Part shown: positions 9,955 through 21,113 of the stretch, piece after piece
Numbering within the stretch: position 1 is the stretch's first letter
Layout of the letters: every line of letters starts with the position of its first letter
NCBI GenBank assembly: GCA_946965045.2
Contig: OX337235.1
Location: 2,489,928-2,553,927, forward strand
Direction: 5' to 3'
From: Epithemia pelagica
Taxonomy: Eukaryota > Bacillariophyta > Bacillariophyceae > Surirellales > Surirellaceae
DNA length: 64,000 bases
Position numbers and translations under genes: made by a program
The notes under the pieces: generated by a model
Told to the model about the DNA's origin: nothing
Seen by the model: only the letters and a program-made list of their open reading frames with translations
The model's database searches: none

Positions 9955-12900
9955 CACTCCTTCGAGAGGAATGAAAAGGGCTGTTGCTCTCGATATTCAT
10001 GACTTGATCCCGAAGCTTATAGAACAGTTGTCCCTGTAGGGGCTTGGTAAAGAAATCTGCAATCATGTCTTCGGTTGGACAGAATTGGACTGACAATTCC
10101 TTTTTTGCGATTCGATCCTTCACAAAGAAGTATCGAACATTAATATGTTTCGTGCGCTTGGAGCTGGATAGTCGACCGTTCTTGGCCAAAAGGATGGAGC
10201 TCTTATTGTCCTGATGCAGGACCACATCCTTAACCTCCACTCCTTGCGCTTCAAGGAAATTACGGCTCCAAATAATGTTGGGCATGACGTCGTGGATGCC
10301 AATGAGGTCACTTTCCGTGGAGCTGCGCGACACAAGTTTCTGCTTGGCTGAAAAAGCACTAGCGATTCCTTTGCCCATGGTCATGCACCCACCTGTGTGA
10401 CCCTTCATATCGGGATGGGTAGCATACGAAGCGTCTACCCACCACTTGAGAATACCGTTCCCATCGGATTCAAGACGGAGAATTAGTTCACGCGTTGCTT
10501 GGAGATATTTGAAAACACGGATCAACTTGAGCCAATCGTCCTGGTCTGGTTGCAACACACGAGTGCTTAGGAAGGCAACAGCAGTCCTGATGTCTGGTCG
10601 CCCTCGTTGCGATAGATAAGCGAGTTGTGCAGTCCAACTGTGAAACAAATCCGCATCTTCTGAACTCAACTTCTTTGCAGTGTCCCGTACCAAGTGTAAA
10701 TATTCGGAGGCTGGTGACTTGGCTCGGCCCTTCATGGATTTTGGCAAGTCCTCAAAGATGGTGTCAAGGTAGGATCGCATGTCAACCTGAAGTACACCAT
10801 CTTCAGTGAAGTCAAGAAACATGCCTAGGTAGTCATGTCGCTTCCCTTTGGACACACTAATTTCCCCTAGCCGACCAAATTCAGCACGTAAGTCCTGCAC
10901 TATTTGATCCACAACTTTCTCGTCCACATGAGAGATCTTGAGATCATCAATATGCCAAGTAATGGTACATTGACGATCGTTGATCCACTTATTGGCAACA
11001 CAATGATCATAGGGGTTGATAACAAAACCCCAACTGATCAGTACGCCTGTTAGACGCTCCCAAAACAAACGAGCGGCCCGTAGGGTGCCATAGAGTGCTT
11101 TCAGCATCTCTACATATATAACAGGCTTGCCCTTTTCATAGGTCACGTAAGGGAGATACGTCTCAGGGGCGATTTCAAGTAGCAGCTCGGCAAGGATTCC
11201 ATCCAGCCTCATATGCACATTCGGATCCATATCCGAGTGCATGAAGGCTCCAGGAATATCCGCTATGACCACATGTCGTCGCTCCACTGCGTCGATGATT
11301 GCTGTATAAAACACAGCATCAGTGGATACGGTGGGGGACGAGCTGTCCTCCTTGTCAATATAGGCTCTTTGTGGTCGACCGTCGGCACACCCTCTCCCTT
11401 TAACTTTGCCACAGCGTTTTCTTTTAAGATACATTAGGTATCCCAACGCTTTTCTCACCTGGTCCCACGTGAGATCAGATTTGTGCACTGCTTTGAGCAC
11501 TCCCCGATCGTGCAGTTGCTGCACTTCCTTTCTTACAGCTTCCACGCCGAGATTCCCAAACACCTTGAGTCCTTTCTTCATCGGCATCTGTGGTGTGGCC
11601 AGATTCTTTTCTGACGAGACTAAATAAACAACTCCTTCGAGGAGGTAACCGTCATAGCGTCCTCGTGCCAAAGAATCAAGACATGCAAAGTTGTGCCCGA
11701 ACCGATGGGCATAACTTCGAGTACGGTTTGGACGTAAATTGTATCGTCCTGAGGACTCTGGTTCATGAGTTGAGGCTTCTACGTTGGCTTCTGGATCCAA
11801 TATCCGGCCTGGACTGTTCGGAAACAATGGTTGATGGACATCATTATCTTCCGCAAATTCGATTTCCATTGAGTCATTGGCATCCCCTGGCTCGTCAACA
11901 AATTCGATTTCCATTGAGTCATTGGCATCCCCTGGCTCGTCAACACCGTCTAAACCTTCATCTCTCTCGTCGGGTACATCAGCCACCAATTCCTCCCCAT
12001 CATCATCCTGCTCTACCTCTTCGACCACAACATCCATCATGTTGTCCCCTTCATCCACTTCAATGTCAGCCACTCCTTGCTGTGCTGTCCCATCGATATC
12101 CTCCACTCCTTGATTTTCATATTGAGGTAGATTTGGTTGTTGTTCAATGTCCACTCCTTGGTTTTCGCCGTAAAATTCAATTGGTTCTTCAACGCCGACA
12201 TCAGCTAACTCGTCGTCAATGATATCATCGTCATAACGCAAGGCGTCCTCGACAGAACTATCATCTTCATCCGAGAGGTACGGATCGTCCTCATCGTCCT
12301 CTAAGAGGGGATTTTCCGGGTCAAGCATGAGGATTCGATTGTCACGATTGCCAAAAACCAACCCTAGTTGCATTTCCTGTGCAGCAGCGAGGTTCTCGAC
12401 TCGGGTGATGACGTCCAACGGCATGGGTAGTGGCGTCACATGATTGCGAACAATGATTCGCCCGCTTTCCAGGCTAATGAAGTAATAACTTCCCTGTCGA
12501 TTTCCAGTAGGGCGGAGAGCAATAGCGCCAATGGTACGTGGTTGCATGGTGTTGTTGTGAGGCTCGTGGCATTGGACGTACTGTCCAAACTCATATTTGC
12601 AGTGTTTGTTGTAGTCTATTTGTTCACCTGTGATCAGATACCGCGGACTGAGGTCTTGCGAAATACCGCCTGGATGGGGGAAGCTATTCAACCAAAACAC
12701 AACGAATTTGGCCAGTTCAATCACCATGGCACGAGGCACTGCCTTGAAAGGCAACATGGTGTAAGCACTGCGCATTCGGTCCTTCACCGTCCGGATAAAA
12801 CGTTCAGCATCACCAACATGTTCCTCTCTTGCTGTGGTATTCAGTTTAATACCAATCATGGCAAGTTGTTGTTCGAAACCATCAAAGGCCAGTGCGCGAT

Positions 12901-14478
12901 CAAATAAAAGCATCCGCGGACGTAGTCCCCCTTGTCGAAGGATTGCCACTGAACGTTTGATGGATGACATGATGGTGGCTTCTTGTGTATTGGGCAACGC
13001 GTCGATTGTGGTGAAATGCAGCTTGCGGGTAGTCATGGCCATAAAGGCTATACCATTGACATGCATGATGTCCATGGCTAAAGTAAGATCTTTGTGTTCC
13101 TCTTTGATAGCAGGAGGCACCACTTCTTCAGTCACTACCAAGGGAGACTTGCGTCGGGGTGTTTTTCCTTTGAGGGATCCCAAATCAGGCCCGTACAGTT
13201 TCTCCGCTCTGCGGATGTCTTGACTGGTGAAAGGAGCATTGGGGAGTCTATTTTGGTCCACAATGCGAACATATTCTCTTGTGGAGGGACGACCTATCTT
13301 GGCCTGTACCTTTCTGGCCAATTGAGCTCTAGAGACTTCACGATCCGTGTATAGTTCTTCATTGGCTTTAACGGTGCTTAAAAAGCTATCATGGTGGAGG
13401 GTCTTGGCGTCCAGATAGAATAGCCCCTCGGCACTCTGTTTGAAACGGTGCATGAGTCTACCGGTGGCTTTGTCGGATAAATCAAATGTATTCCCCGCGC
13501 TGCTGTTGTATGCGATGTGAAAGCGCCTTTGGGCATTGTGTAGTGATAGGATGTTGGCTGGACCATCACGATCGAACCAAACCAAACCATAACCGGGCAA
13601 CAAGGCTTGTTGGGTGATACTGCGCTTGCCAGCATGGCTGGTGACCGTGATGGGTTGTGAGCTTGTGTGGATATTTTTTACTAGATGTGGGTTGATGATG
13701 ATATCGATAGTCGACTGATTGTCGAGCAGAATCCAATTAGGAGGAATGTTGGCCTGTGATGACGCGGAGGAGAAGACAAAGTTGGGTGAGCCACGAGAAG
13801 TATTAACATGGGAGGACAAAGGGGGGTTTTGGTTACCGTTCCCAGGAGACTGTTCTGTCCCATTTGGTTGACCTTGTCCATTGGTTGTGAGGGTCATGCC
13901 AGTCAGGGTGGAAGTGTCGCCAGTTGTATGATATGCCACTCCTGTGGCGTCCGTATTGGTATTCGTGGGTACGCGTGGCCGTTCTACCAAACTCATCCGA
14001 TTGTCTATAATGGCTCTGGCGTCAGCAAGAGATCCGGGATAATGATTCTGGTTATCCAGGAAACAGCTTTGTAGGTGTGATTCGTACTCTTTCTGCCCAC
14101 ACGTTCGAATGAATCGAACTGCGGCACACCGTTCTTGGGCTTCATCGTAGTCGTCTTGAATAGGGGTGGTCCGGTTCTCCCCAAGGGCTATCTCTTTCAC
14201 AAAGTCGAGATCGTACAGGACTATCCCCAACTCTTGGATGACCTTGTATTTTGCCCTGAACACCTCATAATAGGACTGTATACTCTGATTCTTCTTTCGG
14301 CGGAGTCCGTAGAATTCTTCTTTTAAACGGTCACGGCTCACAGCGGTATAGATTCTGCTGGAGTCATGGGTAAAGGTAGTCTTTTTGATTAAACGAAGGA
14401 GTTCAATACCATCTCGATCATGCAGTATGGCGCCATATTTGTTGCAAGCCTTCAACTTATCTTTTAACAGTGGCGTAC
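9812..14478 (-). CDS. pol: Gag C-terminal part and Pol polyprotein of copia element A
   Basis: The frame of about 1550 codons starts at the element B insertion point. Order from the N-terminus: the remainder of Gag (RRKKNQSIQSYYEVF region, with no clear zinc knuckle), then aspartic protease (LLDNQSTIDIIINP, near residue 243). Integrase follows (MDIMHVNG near 458, then the DDE core and a TPRRK-containing flank). A long acidic linker comes next, then reverse transcriptase (GRGCADGRPQRAY near 1018 and catalytic box WHIDDLKISH near 1168), then RNase H (WWVDASYATHP and SRSSTESDLIG, 1340-1400). The active-site box reads HIDD in place of the usual YVDD. A 15-residue acidic unit is duplicated at 11855-11944. 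No stop or frameshift is seen. The excision-equivalent joint with the 5' gag part keeps the same frame, so the polyprotein was intact before element B landed. Confidence 0.9.
11855..11944. repeat. 45-bp unit duplicated in tandem in the Pol linker
   Basis: Copies at 11855-11899 and 11900-11944 encode two consecutive 15-residue acidic units (DEPGDANDSMEIEF). The frame is kept, so the change is tolerated by the element. Confidence 0.85.
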
Positions 14479-14483
14479 ACTGT

Positions 14484-15249
14484 TAGCAGAACTCTCATTG
14501 AGAATTCAGAAGGGTAATAGGTAGATAGGTAGGATAGGTAAAAGGCTCGCTGAGCCGACAATCAAATCACCAACCGATACAACAATCCTCCACGGGTCAG
14601 AGAAGAGTTGCAAGTTGAAGTCCGCCGTGGGTGGGGGCAGTCGGTCCACTGATAAGAGGTTAGTCTTAAGATGAGTGTTAAAATGGTGATATTAATGATT
14701 GTGAGATGATTACTAACTAAGGTGTTTGATAAAGGTCGAGGTCCTGGCTCTTGTATACGGCCATGGATCTGGTGTGATAGGTCCTCAAATGGTTGGAGTA
14801 GACCTGCATTGTTGTATTGAAAGTATATGCAGTTGTATATCATATACCAATGCCAACAGCTCTTGCTTTGTTGTGATATAGGTAGTTTTCTTGGCGCGTT
14901 GTTGATTGCATTCTTGGAATTGTGGGAATGGAAATATGGTCTCGCGTGATCGTGATTCGTGCTTTGATTACTTAGGTCGTTGAGGTAAGTCGTGGAGGTG
15001 CTCACTCGGATCGTGATTGCGCGCGCTTGAGAATATTGGGCGCGCACGTGATGGGCCATAGTCAATATCCGAGCGGTCGCCGATAGCGCGTGCATTGCGA
15101 GCATGCCTTGGCCAAAATTAAAGGTCCGCGAGCATGCCGTCATTCTTTTCTCACTTTTACACAAATGTCATCGGATGCCATAAAATACTAGCATCAGTCG
15201 ATGTGTTGTAGATTCCACCACCACCTAGTTAAAGGTGAGAATCCTAACA
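14484..15249 (-). repeat. 3' LTR of element B
   Basis: It is 766 bp and differs from its partner at two positions. A 200-codon minus-strand ORF inside both LTRs is not considered a gene. The internal ORF ends 25 bases inside this LTR. Confidence 0.9.
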
Positions 15250-18200
15250 CTCCCCACAATTCGTCGAGTGAGGATTGTTATTTTCCTTGTCATGCTTCTG
15301 AACGTTTCCTCCCCAGAAGAATATGATCTTGAACATGGTCCATACTTTTGAGAATTTCCAATGCTTGTTGAGAATGTCTCCTGGATGTTCTCATAGTCAT
15401 CATTCTTGAGTTGGTAGGTCTTGTCGATGCCCTTTGAGCTATGCTCCCCAGGTGCCTTCTTCATCCAAACATTGGGATCTGCTTTGGTTGGTGACAAATC
15501 CATATCAATTGGGATGTCAAAGAAACAGTCACGCCGACATGCTCCTGAAGATTTTAATCCCTTTGAGGCCTTGTGCGTAATCAAGATGTGACCTGATTCC
15601 TTGAGTTCTTGTCTTGCAGCTATCAAGATCTTCTCTCCAGATAAAGCTTCCGGGTCGTGTGCAATTCCAACTTTTGCTCCCCATATATCCATATCATTGA
15701 GAATCCCAAGACAGGTGGTTGTATGGAAGTTGTGAATGGAAGTAGTACACAAAAAGATTGCCTCAACCGGTTCTTTGGTAAAAGCCTCGTCTGTGATGAG
15801 AAGTGCTGGGCGACTATCATCATGTTTTACAAGATGGATTCGAATCTTGTTCTTGTGATACTCTTTTGGTGATGCATTTATCATTTCCCTTCTCTTGAAC
15901 TGAGCTTGAACGCAATCCTTGACTTTTGTGAGGGATTGGATCTGTGAAGCCTGAAAGAGCTCAACTTCAGTAGTGTCGTGCCACTTTCTTTTACCATGTT
16001 GCTTGTCTAACAAAACAACTAATTCTTCATTTGTCATTGAAACTTGATAACCAAACTTGTACTTGATGGAACGACAGGCTTGCTTGATTCTTGACTGCTG
16101 TTTGGCAGCTTGAGCGAGCCCTTTACTGGTCTTGACAAAATGCTTGCAATGTTTCCATCCAAGTTCATTCAATAGATCATGTTTCTTGGCATAGGCATCA
16201 TTTACCATGAGTGACGGAGGCTCATAGATCATCTCCCCAGTCTCCCAATCAACAAGTATATTACAGTGACTTCTTTTGTAGTCAGGATTGTTGCTAATAC
16301 TTGACGGTTCTTGATCTGCAACAACGTCCCTGAACTGAAAAACGTCATCTTCAGTTTCCTGTGCTTGGTTGTCCTGTTTGATGTATTCCATATGTTGACG
16401 GTATGAAATTATCTTGTCAATGTTGGAAATGGATTTGCAGAAAGTGTACTTGATACATTCTTCTTGCTTGAGAGCATCTTGTTCTAAATCAACGATGCAT
16501 CTGATAAGACATGGTTGTCGTTGCTCCCCATTATATGGTTGTCGTTGCTCCCCATTTTCCTCAGGATCATAAACAAGGAAAGTTTGGCCAATAGTGTCAT
16601 CATATTTGATCGTAGGGATTTGCGTGGATGGATCTTCACCTTTGCAACAAATGAAAACAATGTCAGCTTGTTTGCCGTTGGGTTTATTTGGAAGCGACTC
16701 CTCCCCTGAAGAGGTATCCACACAAAGGTTGCTGCTGGGTGGCCTGGATGCATCATGAAGAATGGCAGAGTAACAAAGGGTTTGAGTGTCCAGAGACAAA
16801 GTATCACCAATAGGAGGGGCAAAAACAAGCCACCAGTAGCCAAGTGTCGTGACAAAAGAGGGAGGGTAGGGACGGTGGGAGAGGGCATATGATTCGGTAA
16901 AGTAGGGGGCCTTGTCCCAGATAAGGAAGAAAAGTGGGTGGGTAATGCCGGGTGGGCGACCATTGAGTATCTCAAGAGGGATATGGCCCGAAACGGTCAC
17001 GACGTATGTTGTCCTCTTAACGGTCTGATAACGGCTCTCAGCCATGTTCTGATCTTGGAGGTATGGTTTGGAACAGTATTCTCCAAGCAGGGGTGTGAAG
17101 AAGGAAGGCGTATCAGGTCCATGATCGTAAGGTAAATCCAAGAGAAGGTTGAGGTTACAGACAACACGATTGGTATACTTCCCAAAAGCATCATGCGGAT
17201 TGTTGCCATCATTTTCAACAGTCCTTGAAGAAGGTGCCGTATCTCGCATGGGATCAAGATACCAATGATTATAGCCAGTCAATTGATTGTCACCGGAGAA
17301 AGTAGACATGCGAGAGAGCAGATGTTGAGATATCTCAACTTTCTGTTTACAGTTGTTGTTCTCGAGACAATCATTAGGGATGGATGTTGCCTTGATATTG
17401 GACACCAAATTAGCAAGATCAGATGTTGGATGATTGACATCAATATTGGTCACAACTTGTGGAACCAACCGGGTAATCAGATCAAAGAAATTATCTTGAT
17501 GGTCTTGGGAATCATCTTGAATCATGTCGTCAATCCATGCATGACCAGGGTCGGGATCAGGTTCCGGATCAATGTCAAGAGTATGCGTCTGTTCCATGCA
17601 TGCAGTTGTTGATGACGGATTCTGGGTAGACTTGTTGTACGCAATGATTACTTGACGACTATTGTCGTTGAGTTTACTCCACAGATCTCTTGGAAGACTG
17701 ATCTTTGGACGAATCAAAGATGATTTCTTGGTCTTCACGTTAGTTCTCTTAATCATGCGGTGTTTTTCTTTGGGTGATAGATCTTTGATATCAAAATCTT
17801 GATCATATTGAAAGTCGCATTGCTTGGTATGCTTAAGTCGGTTAGACTTTGGTGCTCGAGTTGCTTGGTCATGATCATATGCGGCATCAAGGAGAAGACG
17901 GAAATATGATTGATAACAAAGTGTCTTTGCACCAGACAAGATGTTGACTTGTCGTAAATCAGGTACCTTTTCAACGGCTTTCATCAGGAAGGTCATCCTA
18001 GTGGAGTGGCCAGGAATGTGATCAAACATTGATCCCAGATTGTCGAGAAGATGGAATTGGTGTTGAAAGTGGAGAAGAAACTGATAGGTTGTGCCGTGCC
18101 ATGAATCATCGAGACAAAGATTGGAGATGTAGTTGTTAAGACGTAGCACCTCTCTTTTTGCTAAACGAAATGACGAAATGCAACCTTGGTTCAGACGGAG

Positions 18201-18614
18201 CTTGGTGAAGTCTGCATTGATTCTCCAATGATCATAATTGGCCTTGGTGAGGTTCAACCAGGTAGAGCGAGGTAAATCAGACTGCTGCAGGGTTGAGGTT
18301 TGTTCTCGTGACCAATGTGCTAGGATCTTCAGTTGATGCCTTGTATATGTCTTCAGGTCCATGGTCTTGTTCCCATACTTGTATTGTCCAAGGTCCTTGA
18401 TATTCTTTTCTGGATTGACTGCAAGATAGTCGATGACATTCAGAATGTGTTCGAAACCACTATGTTTTATCCATTGATGAAGGGCTTGAGCTCGTTCTTC
18501 ATCACATTCAAATAGATGCTGGGTGATATGATTGAACACTTGTGTATCTGATATGTCAGGCGGTACTGAGTCGTCAGAAGGAAGAGAAGGTGTCTTGGGG
18601 TATGTTGGATCCAT
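15225..18614 (-). CDS. Element B polyprotein, Gag plus degenerate integrase/reverse transcriptase
   Basis: The protein has 1129 residues from an ATG at 18614. Residues 1 to about 250 form a helical Gag-like region. A motif near residue 310 (LPRDLWSKLNDNSRQVIIAYN) matches a linker typical of diatom copia Gag-Pol. Around residue 555, the segment NGRPPGITHPLFFLIWDKAPYF resembles the end of a copia integrase, but no DDE catalytic triad precedes it. From about 860 to 1060 the order of copia reverse-transcriptase landmarks can be followed (YKFGYQV, KHDDSRPALL, WGAKVGIAHDPEA, KGLKSSGACRRD, ADPNVWMKK). The first catalytic Asp context is altered and the Y-x-D-D box and RNase H are absent. An open frame of this length with dead-looking catalytic parts suggests that protein coding is still selected, perhaps for Gag. 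Confidence 0.75.
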   Translation of the reverse strand: MDPTYPKTPSLPSDDSVPPDISDTQVFNHITQHLFECDEERAQALHQWIKHSGFEHILNVIDYLAVNPEKNIKDLGQYKYGNKTMDLKTYTRHQLKILAHWSREQTSTLQQSDLPRSTWLNLTKANYDHWRINADFTKLRLNQGCISSFRLAKREVLRLNNYISNLCLDDSWHGTTYQFLLHFQHQFHLLDNLGSMFDHIPGHSTRMTFLMKAVEKVPDLRQVNILSGAKTLCYQSYFRLLLDAAYDHDQATRAPKSNRLKHTKQCDFQYDQDFDIKDLSPKEKHRMIKRTNVKTKKSSLIRPKISLPRDLWSKLNDNSRQVIIAYNKSTQNPSSTTACMEQTHTLDIDPEPDPDPGHAWIDDMIQDDSQDHQDNFFDLITRLVPQVVTNIDVNHPTSDLANLVSNIKATSIPNDCLENNNCKQKVEISQHLLSRMSTFSGDNQLTGYNHWYLDPMRDTAPSSRTVENDGNNPHDAFGKYTNRVVCNLNLLLDLPYDHGPDTPSFFTPLLGEYCSKPYLQDQNMAESRYQTVKRTTYVVTVSGHIPLEILNGRPPGITHPLFFLIWDKAPYFTESYALSHRPYPPSFVTTLGYWWLVFAPPIGDTLSLDTQTLCYSAILHDASRPPSSNLCVDTSSGEESLPNKPNGKQADIVFICCKGEDPSTQIPTIKYDDTIGQTFLVYDPEENGEQRQPYNGEQRQPCLIRCIVDLEQDALKQEECIKYTFCKSISNIDKIISYRQHMEYIKQDNQAQETEDDVFQFRDVVADQEPSSISNNPDYKRSHCNILVDWETGEMIYEPPSLMVNDAYAKKHDLLNELGWKHCKHFVKTSKGLAQAAKQQSRIKQACRSIKYKFGYQVSMTNEELVVLLDKQHGKRKWHDTTEVELFQASQIQSLTKVKDCVQAQFKRREMINASPKEYHKNKIRIHLVKHDDSRPALLITDEAFTKEPVEAIFLCTTSIHNFHTTTCLGILNDMDIWGAKVGIAHDPEALSGEKILIAARQELKESGHILITHKASKGLKSSGACRRDCFFDIPIDMDLSPTKADPNVWMKKAPGEHSSKGIDKTYQLKNDDYENIQETFSTSIGNSQKYGPCSRSYSSGEETFRSMTRKITILTRRIVGSVRILTFN
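15250..15259 (-). promoter_or_regulatory. Polypurine tract of element B
   Basis: TTGTGGGGAG on the coding strand lies directly against the TGTTAGG start of the 3' LTR, where plus-strand priming is expected in LTR elements. Confidence 0.7.
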
Positions 18615-19118
18615 GGTAGTATATGGTTGGTTCGTTGTTTATTTAATGTGTGGTGTGATCTGAACCCGGATGTACCACGTGTGTGCCACGTATGTAAGTA
18701 CCCGGATGTGTGTTGTGCTCGGAACCCGGATGTGAGGATCTCGGTTTTGTCTCTGGTTTGTTGTGGAAACGACTTAAAGTTACTTATCCTTGGTCACTTC
18801 CGGACTCGTTGCGGTGATCGAGTTGAACCGGGGAGTCAGGAATAGTGGTAGCTTCCTCGTCTTGCTCGTAGTCCTCAACAAAGTACTGGTCAGGTGAGTA
18901 TTGGGAAGGTAGTTGCACGGAGTCCTGGTCCAGCTTGAGGTCCTGGAATAGGAGAGGGTTGGTGACCCTAGCCTCAGCCAGGCTGGCCCTGTTGTTGGGT
19001 TGGGTAGTTTTGTCCTCTAACTCTTGTTTGTTGGGGTAGCTCAATCTGTAATGGGTGTAGATGGGTAAGTAAGGTATCCAATGCAACTGCAGGGCAATGA
19101 GCGATGAGACTGTTAATC
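18615..19118 (-). other. 5' leader of element B
   Basis: The leader is about 500 bases between the 5' LTR and the ATG. Three copies of ACCCGGATGT lie between 18660 and 18740. A 100-codon frame (18784-19086) lacks an ATG start and is left uncalled. The primer-binding site next to the LTR could not be assigned to a tRNA by eye. Confidence 0.5.
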
Positions 19119-19884
19119 TAGCAGAACTCTCATTGAGAATTCAGAAGGGTAATAGGTAGATAGGTAGGATAGGTAAAAGGCTCGCTGAGCCGACAATCAA
19201 ATCACCAACCGATACAACAATCCTCCACGGGTCAGAGAAGAGTTGCAAGTCGAAGTCCGCCGTGGGTGGGGGCAGTCGGTCCACTGATAAGAGGTTAGTC
19301 TTAAGATGAGTGTTAAAATGGTGATATTAATGATTGTGAGATGATTACTAACTAAGGTGTTTGATGAAGGTCGAGGTCCTGGCTCTTGTATACGGCCATG
19401 GATCTGGTGTGATAGGTCCTCAAATGGTTGGAGTAGACCTGCATTGTTGTATTGAAAGTATATGCAGTTGTATATCATATACCAATGCCAACAGCTCTTG
19501 CTTTGTTGTGATATAGGTAGTTTTCTTGGCGCGTTGTTGATTGCATTCTTGGAATTGTGGGAATGGAAATATGGTCTCGCGTGATCGTGATTCGTGCTTT
19601 GATTACTTAGGTCGTTGAGGTAAGTCGTGGAGGTGCTCACTCGGATCGTGATTGCGCGCGCTTGAGAATATTGGGCGCGCACGTGATGGGCCATAGTCAA
19701 TATCCGAGCGGTCGCCGATAGCGCGTGCATTGCGAGCATGCCTTGGCCAAAATTAAAGGTCCGCGAGCATGCCGTCATTCTTTTCTCACTTTTACACAAA
19801 TGTCATCGGATGCCATAAAATACTAGCATCAGTCGATGTGTTGTAGATTCCACCACCACCTAGTTAAAGGTGAGAATCCTAACA
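19119..19884 (-). repeat. 5' LTR of element B
   Basis: It is 766 bp, two substitutions from the 3' copy. An A/T-rich GTATTTTATGG string near 19817 on the coding strand could be the core promoter (inference). Confidence 0.9.
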
Positions 19885-20368
19885 ACTGTCCCCAAAGCAA
19901 ACTATAGAGGGCGGCTCGAAAAGTGGAGTACGCTTCAAGCTTTTCCTCTCGGGCCTTGTAAGCAAACTTCCATTCTTCGACCGCCAACATGTCAGAGGTA
20001 TCAGCAGGTCGTTGTGCTGGAGGTGGGTCATCGAGCCAGAGCTGCTCTACGGCTTTTTGGTAGTCAGGATTGTGCTTCTTGAAGGTTGAGCCAATGTACC
20101 CCACCAGTAACTCGATATTTTTGATGTATCGACGAGACTGGGGGTCTTCCGAGTAATCAAATGTGCACTCTTTGAGTGACTCTTCTTGACCCTGGAATTT
20201 TTTATCGTTGCTCCCTTGTGATTGCACACTTCCGCCATTGTTCTTGTTTCCTCGTCCTCGTCGCAATCTCGACTGATTGGTACGGTTGGTTGGTTCTGTT
20301 CTTGTGCTTGCTCCACTGCTAGCAGCAGCATCAGGCACGGGCGTGTTGCCACCTGCTCGGCTCGCCAT
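19885..20368 (-). CDS. gag: Gag N-terminal part of element A
   Basis: An ATG at 20368 starts a frame with a Gly/Ser/Thr/Asn-rich basic N-terminus (RLRRGRGNKNN). A Gag-like helical region follows (KNIELLVGYIGSTFKKHNPDYQKAVEQLW). The frame runs to the element B insertion point and, with one copy of the ACTGT target, continues in frame at 14478. The ATG lies one base after the TAA of the upstream ORF, as TAA-A-ATG. Confidence 0.8.
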
Positions 20369-20369
20369 T

Positions 20370-21043
20370 TTACGCCACTAGAACACGAAGGTACTTTCGG
20401 ATACGACGATGGTCTTCGAAAGAGGAGGAGACTGGGTTCCAAATTTGGATGGTGTAGTACAAAGTACCCACACGAATAACCCGACCCTCCAGATTCCTTG
20501 CTGGTTTACACTCGGCCAGAGTTACCTTGTTGACGACTTGGACGCGAGTACCAATAGGTAGCTCTCGCGGCGCGTTAACAGGTCTGGCAGGGACTCCAGG
20601 GATGCGTTGGTTAGGACGGAGATTTGGTTGTGGAACTTGAGGTGGACTGGATCGTCGCACACGAGGGGTGACTCTTGGACTTGGATTCGTGATGTCGCCG
20701 GAAGAGATGGATGAGTCTAAAACCACAGGAGCAGGGGGATCCGGAAGAGCTTGGATTTGGTAGATGAGACTGCGTCTCGCGTTCTGAGTCTCGAGGTAAA
20801 CAAGATTTTGCGCAGTACGTAGGGCCTGCACGTCGTGTTGAATCTCTTCTAAATGGTCCTTCTCCAGCTGTTCCTTTGCTTCGCGGAAAGCGGCTTTCGC
20901 GAGGTTTCTTCGTAACGCACCTCCAAGGTCGTATACTGTTCTTGTTCCTGTATGGTCAACTCGGTTAACTGATTAAGAAGGCGGGCCAAAGGTGTGCCTG
21001 CTTCAACTTCAGCTATCACACTATCTACTTCAGATGTGCTCAT
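20370..21043 (-). CDS. Extra upstream ORF of element A, one frame change
   Basis: An ATG at 21043 begins an acidic, Leu-rich stretch (MSTSEVDSVIAEVEAG). A shift of -1 near 20915, at GAAGAAACC on the coding strand, then leads into a coiled-coil-like region (AKAAFREAKEQLEKDHLEE). A Pro-rich linker and a C-terminal basic module (GTRVQVVNKVTLAE to RKYLRVLVA) follow. The stop TAA is one base before the gag ATG. Copia elements normally have no separate ORF before gag. I know no function for it. The shift may be a 1-nt deletion or a programmed event; the sequence alone cannot decide. Confidence 0.55.
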
Positions 21044-21113
21044 CCAGAGTACTTCACTCCACAATTTCAAGCTCCAGACACGGTTTACCAAAAGTTGTTT
21101 TCTCTTGACAAAA

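Larger units (their letters stand above)
14484..19884 (-). mobile_element. Non-autonomous copia-type LTR element (element B) nested in element A
   Basis: Two 766-bp LTRs (14484-15249 and 19119-19884) differ at two positions by eye. The target duplication is ACTGT (14479-14483 and 19885-19889). Coding-strand ends are TGTTAGG and TCTGCTA. A polypurine tract, TTGTGGGGAG, abuts the 3' LTR. One ORF of 1129 codons fills the interior. It retains Gag-like and degenerate integrase and reverse-transcriptase stretches but lacks a recognisable YVDD box and RNase H. Near-identical LTRs mean a recent insertion, so it was probably mobilised by proteins from another element. Confidence 0.9.

Noticed and set aside
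14562-15164. 200-codon ORF, also at 19197-19799
   Set aside because: It lies wholly inside each LTR of element B and differs by one residue because the LTRs differ. Composition is not protein-like.
18784-19086. 100-codon ORF in the element B leader
   Set aside because: It has no ATG start and no homology I can recognise; it could be a leader peptide but is unsupported.
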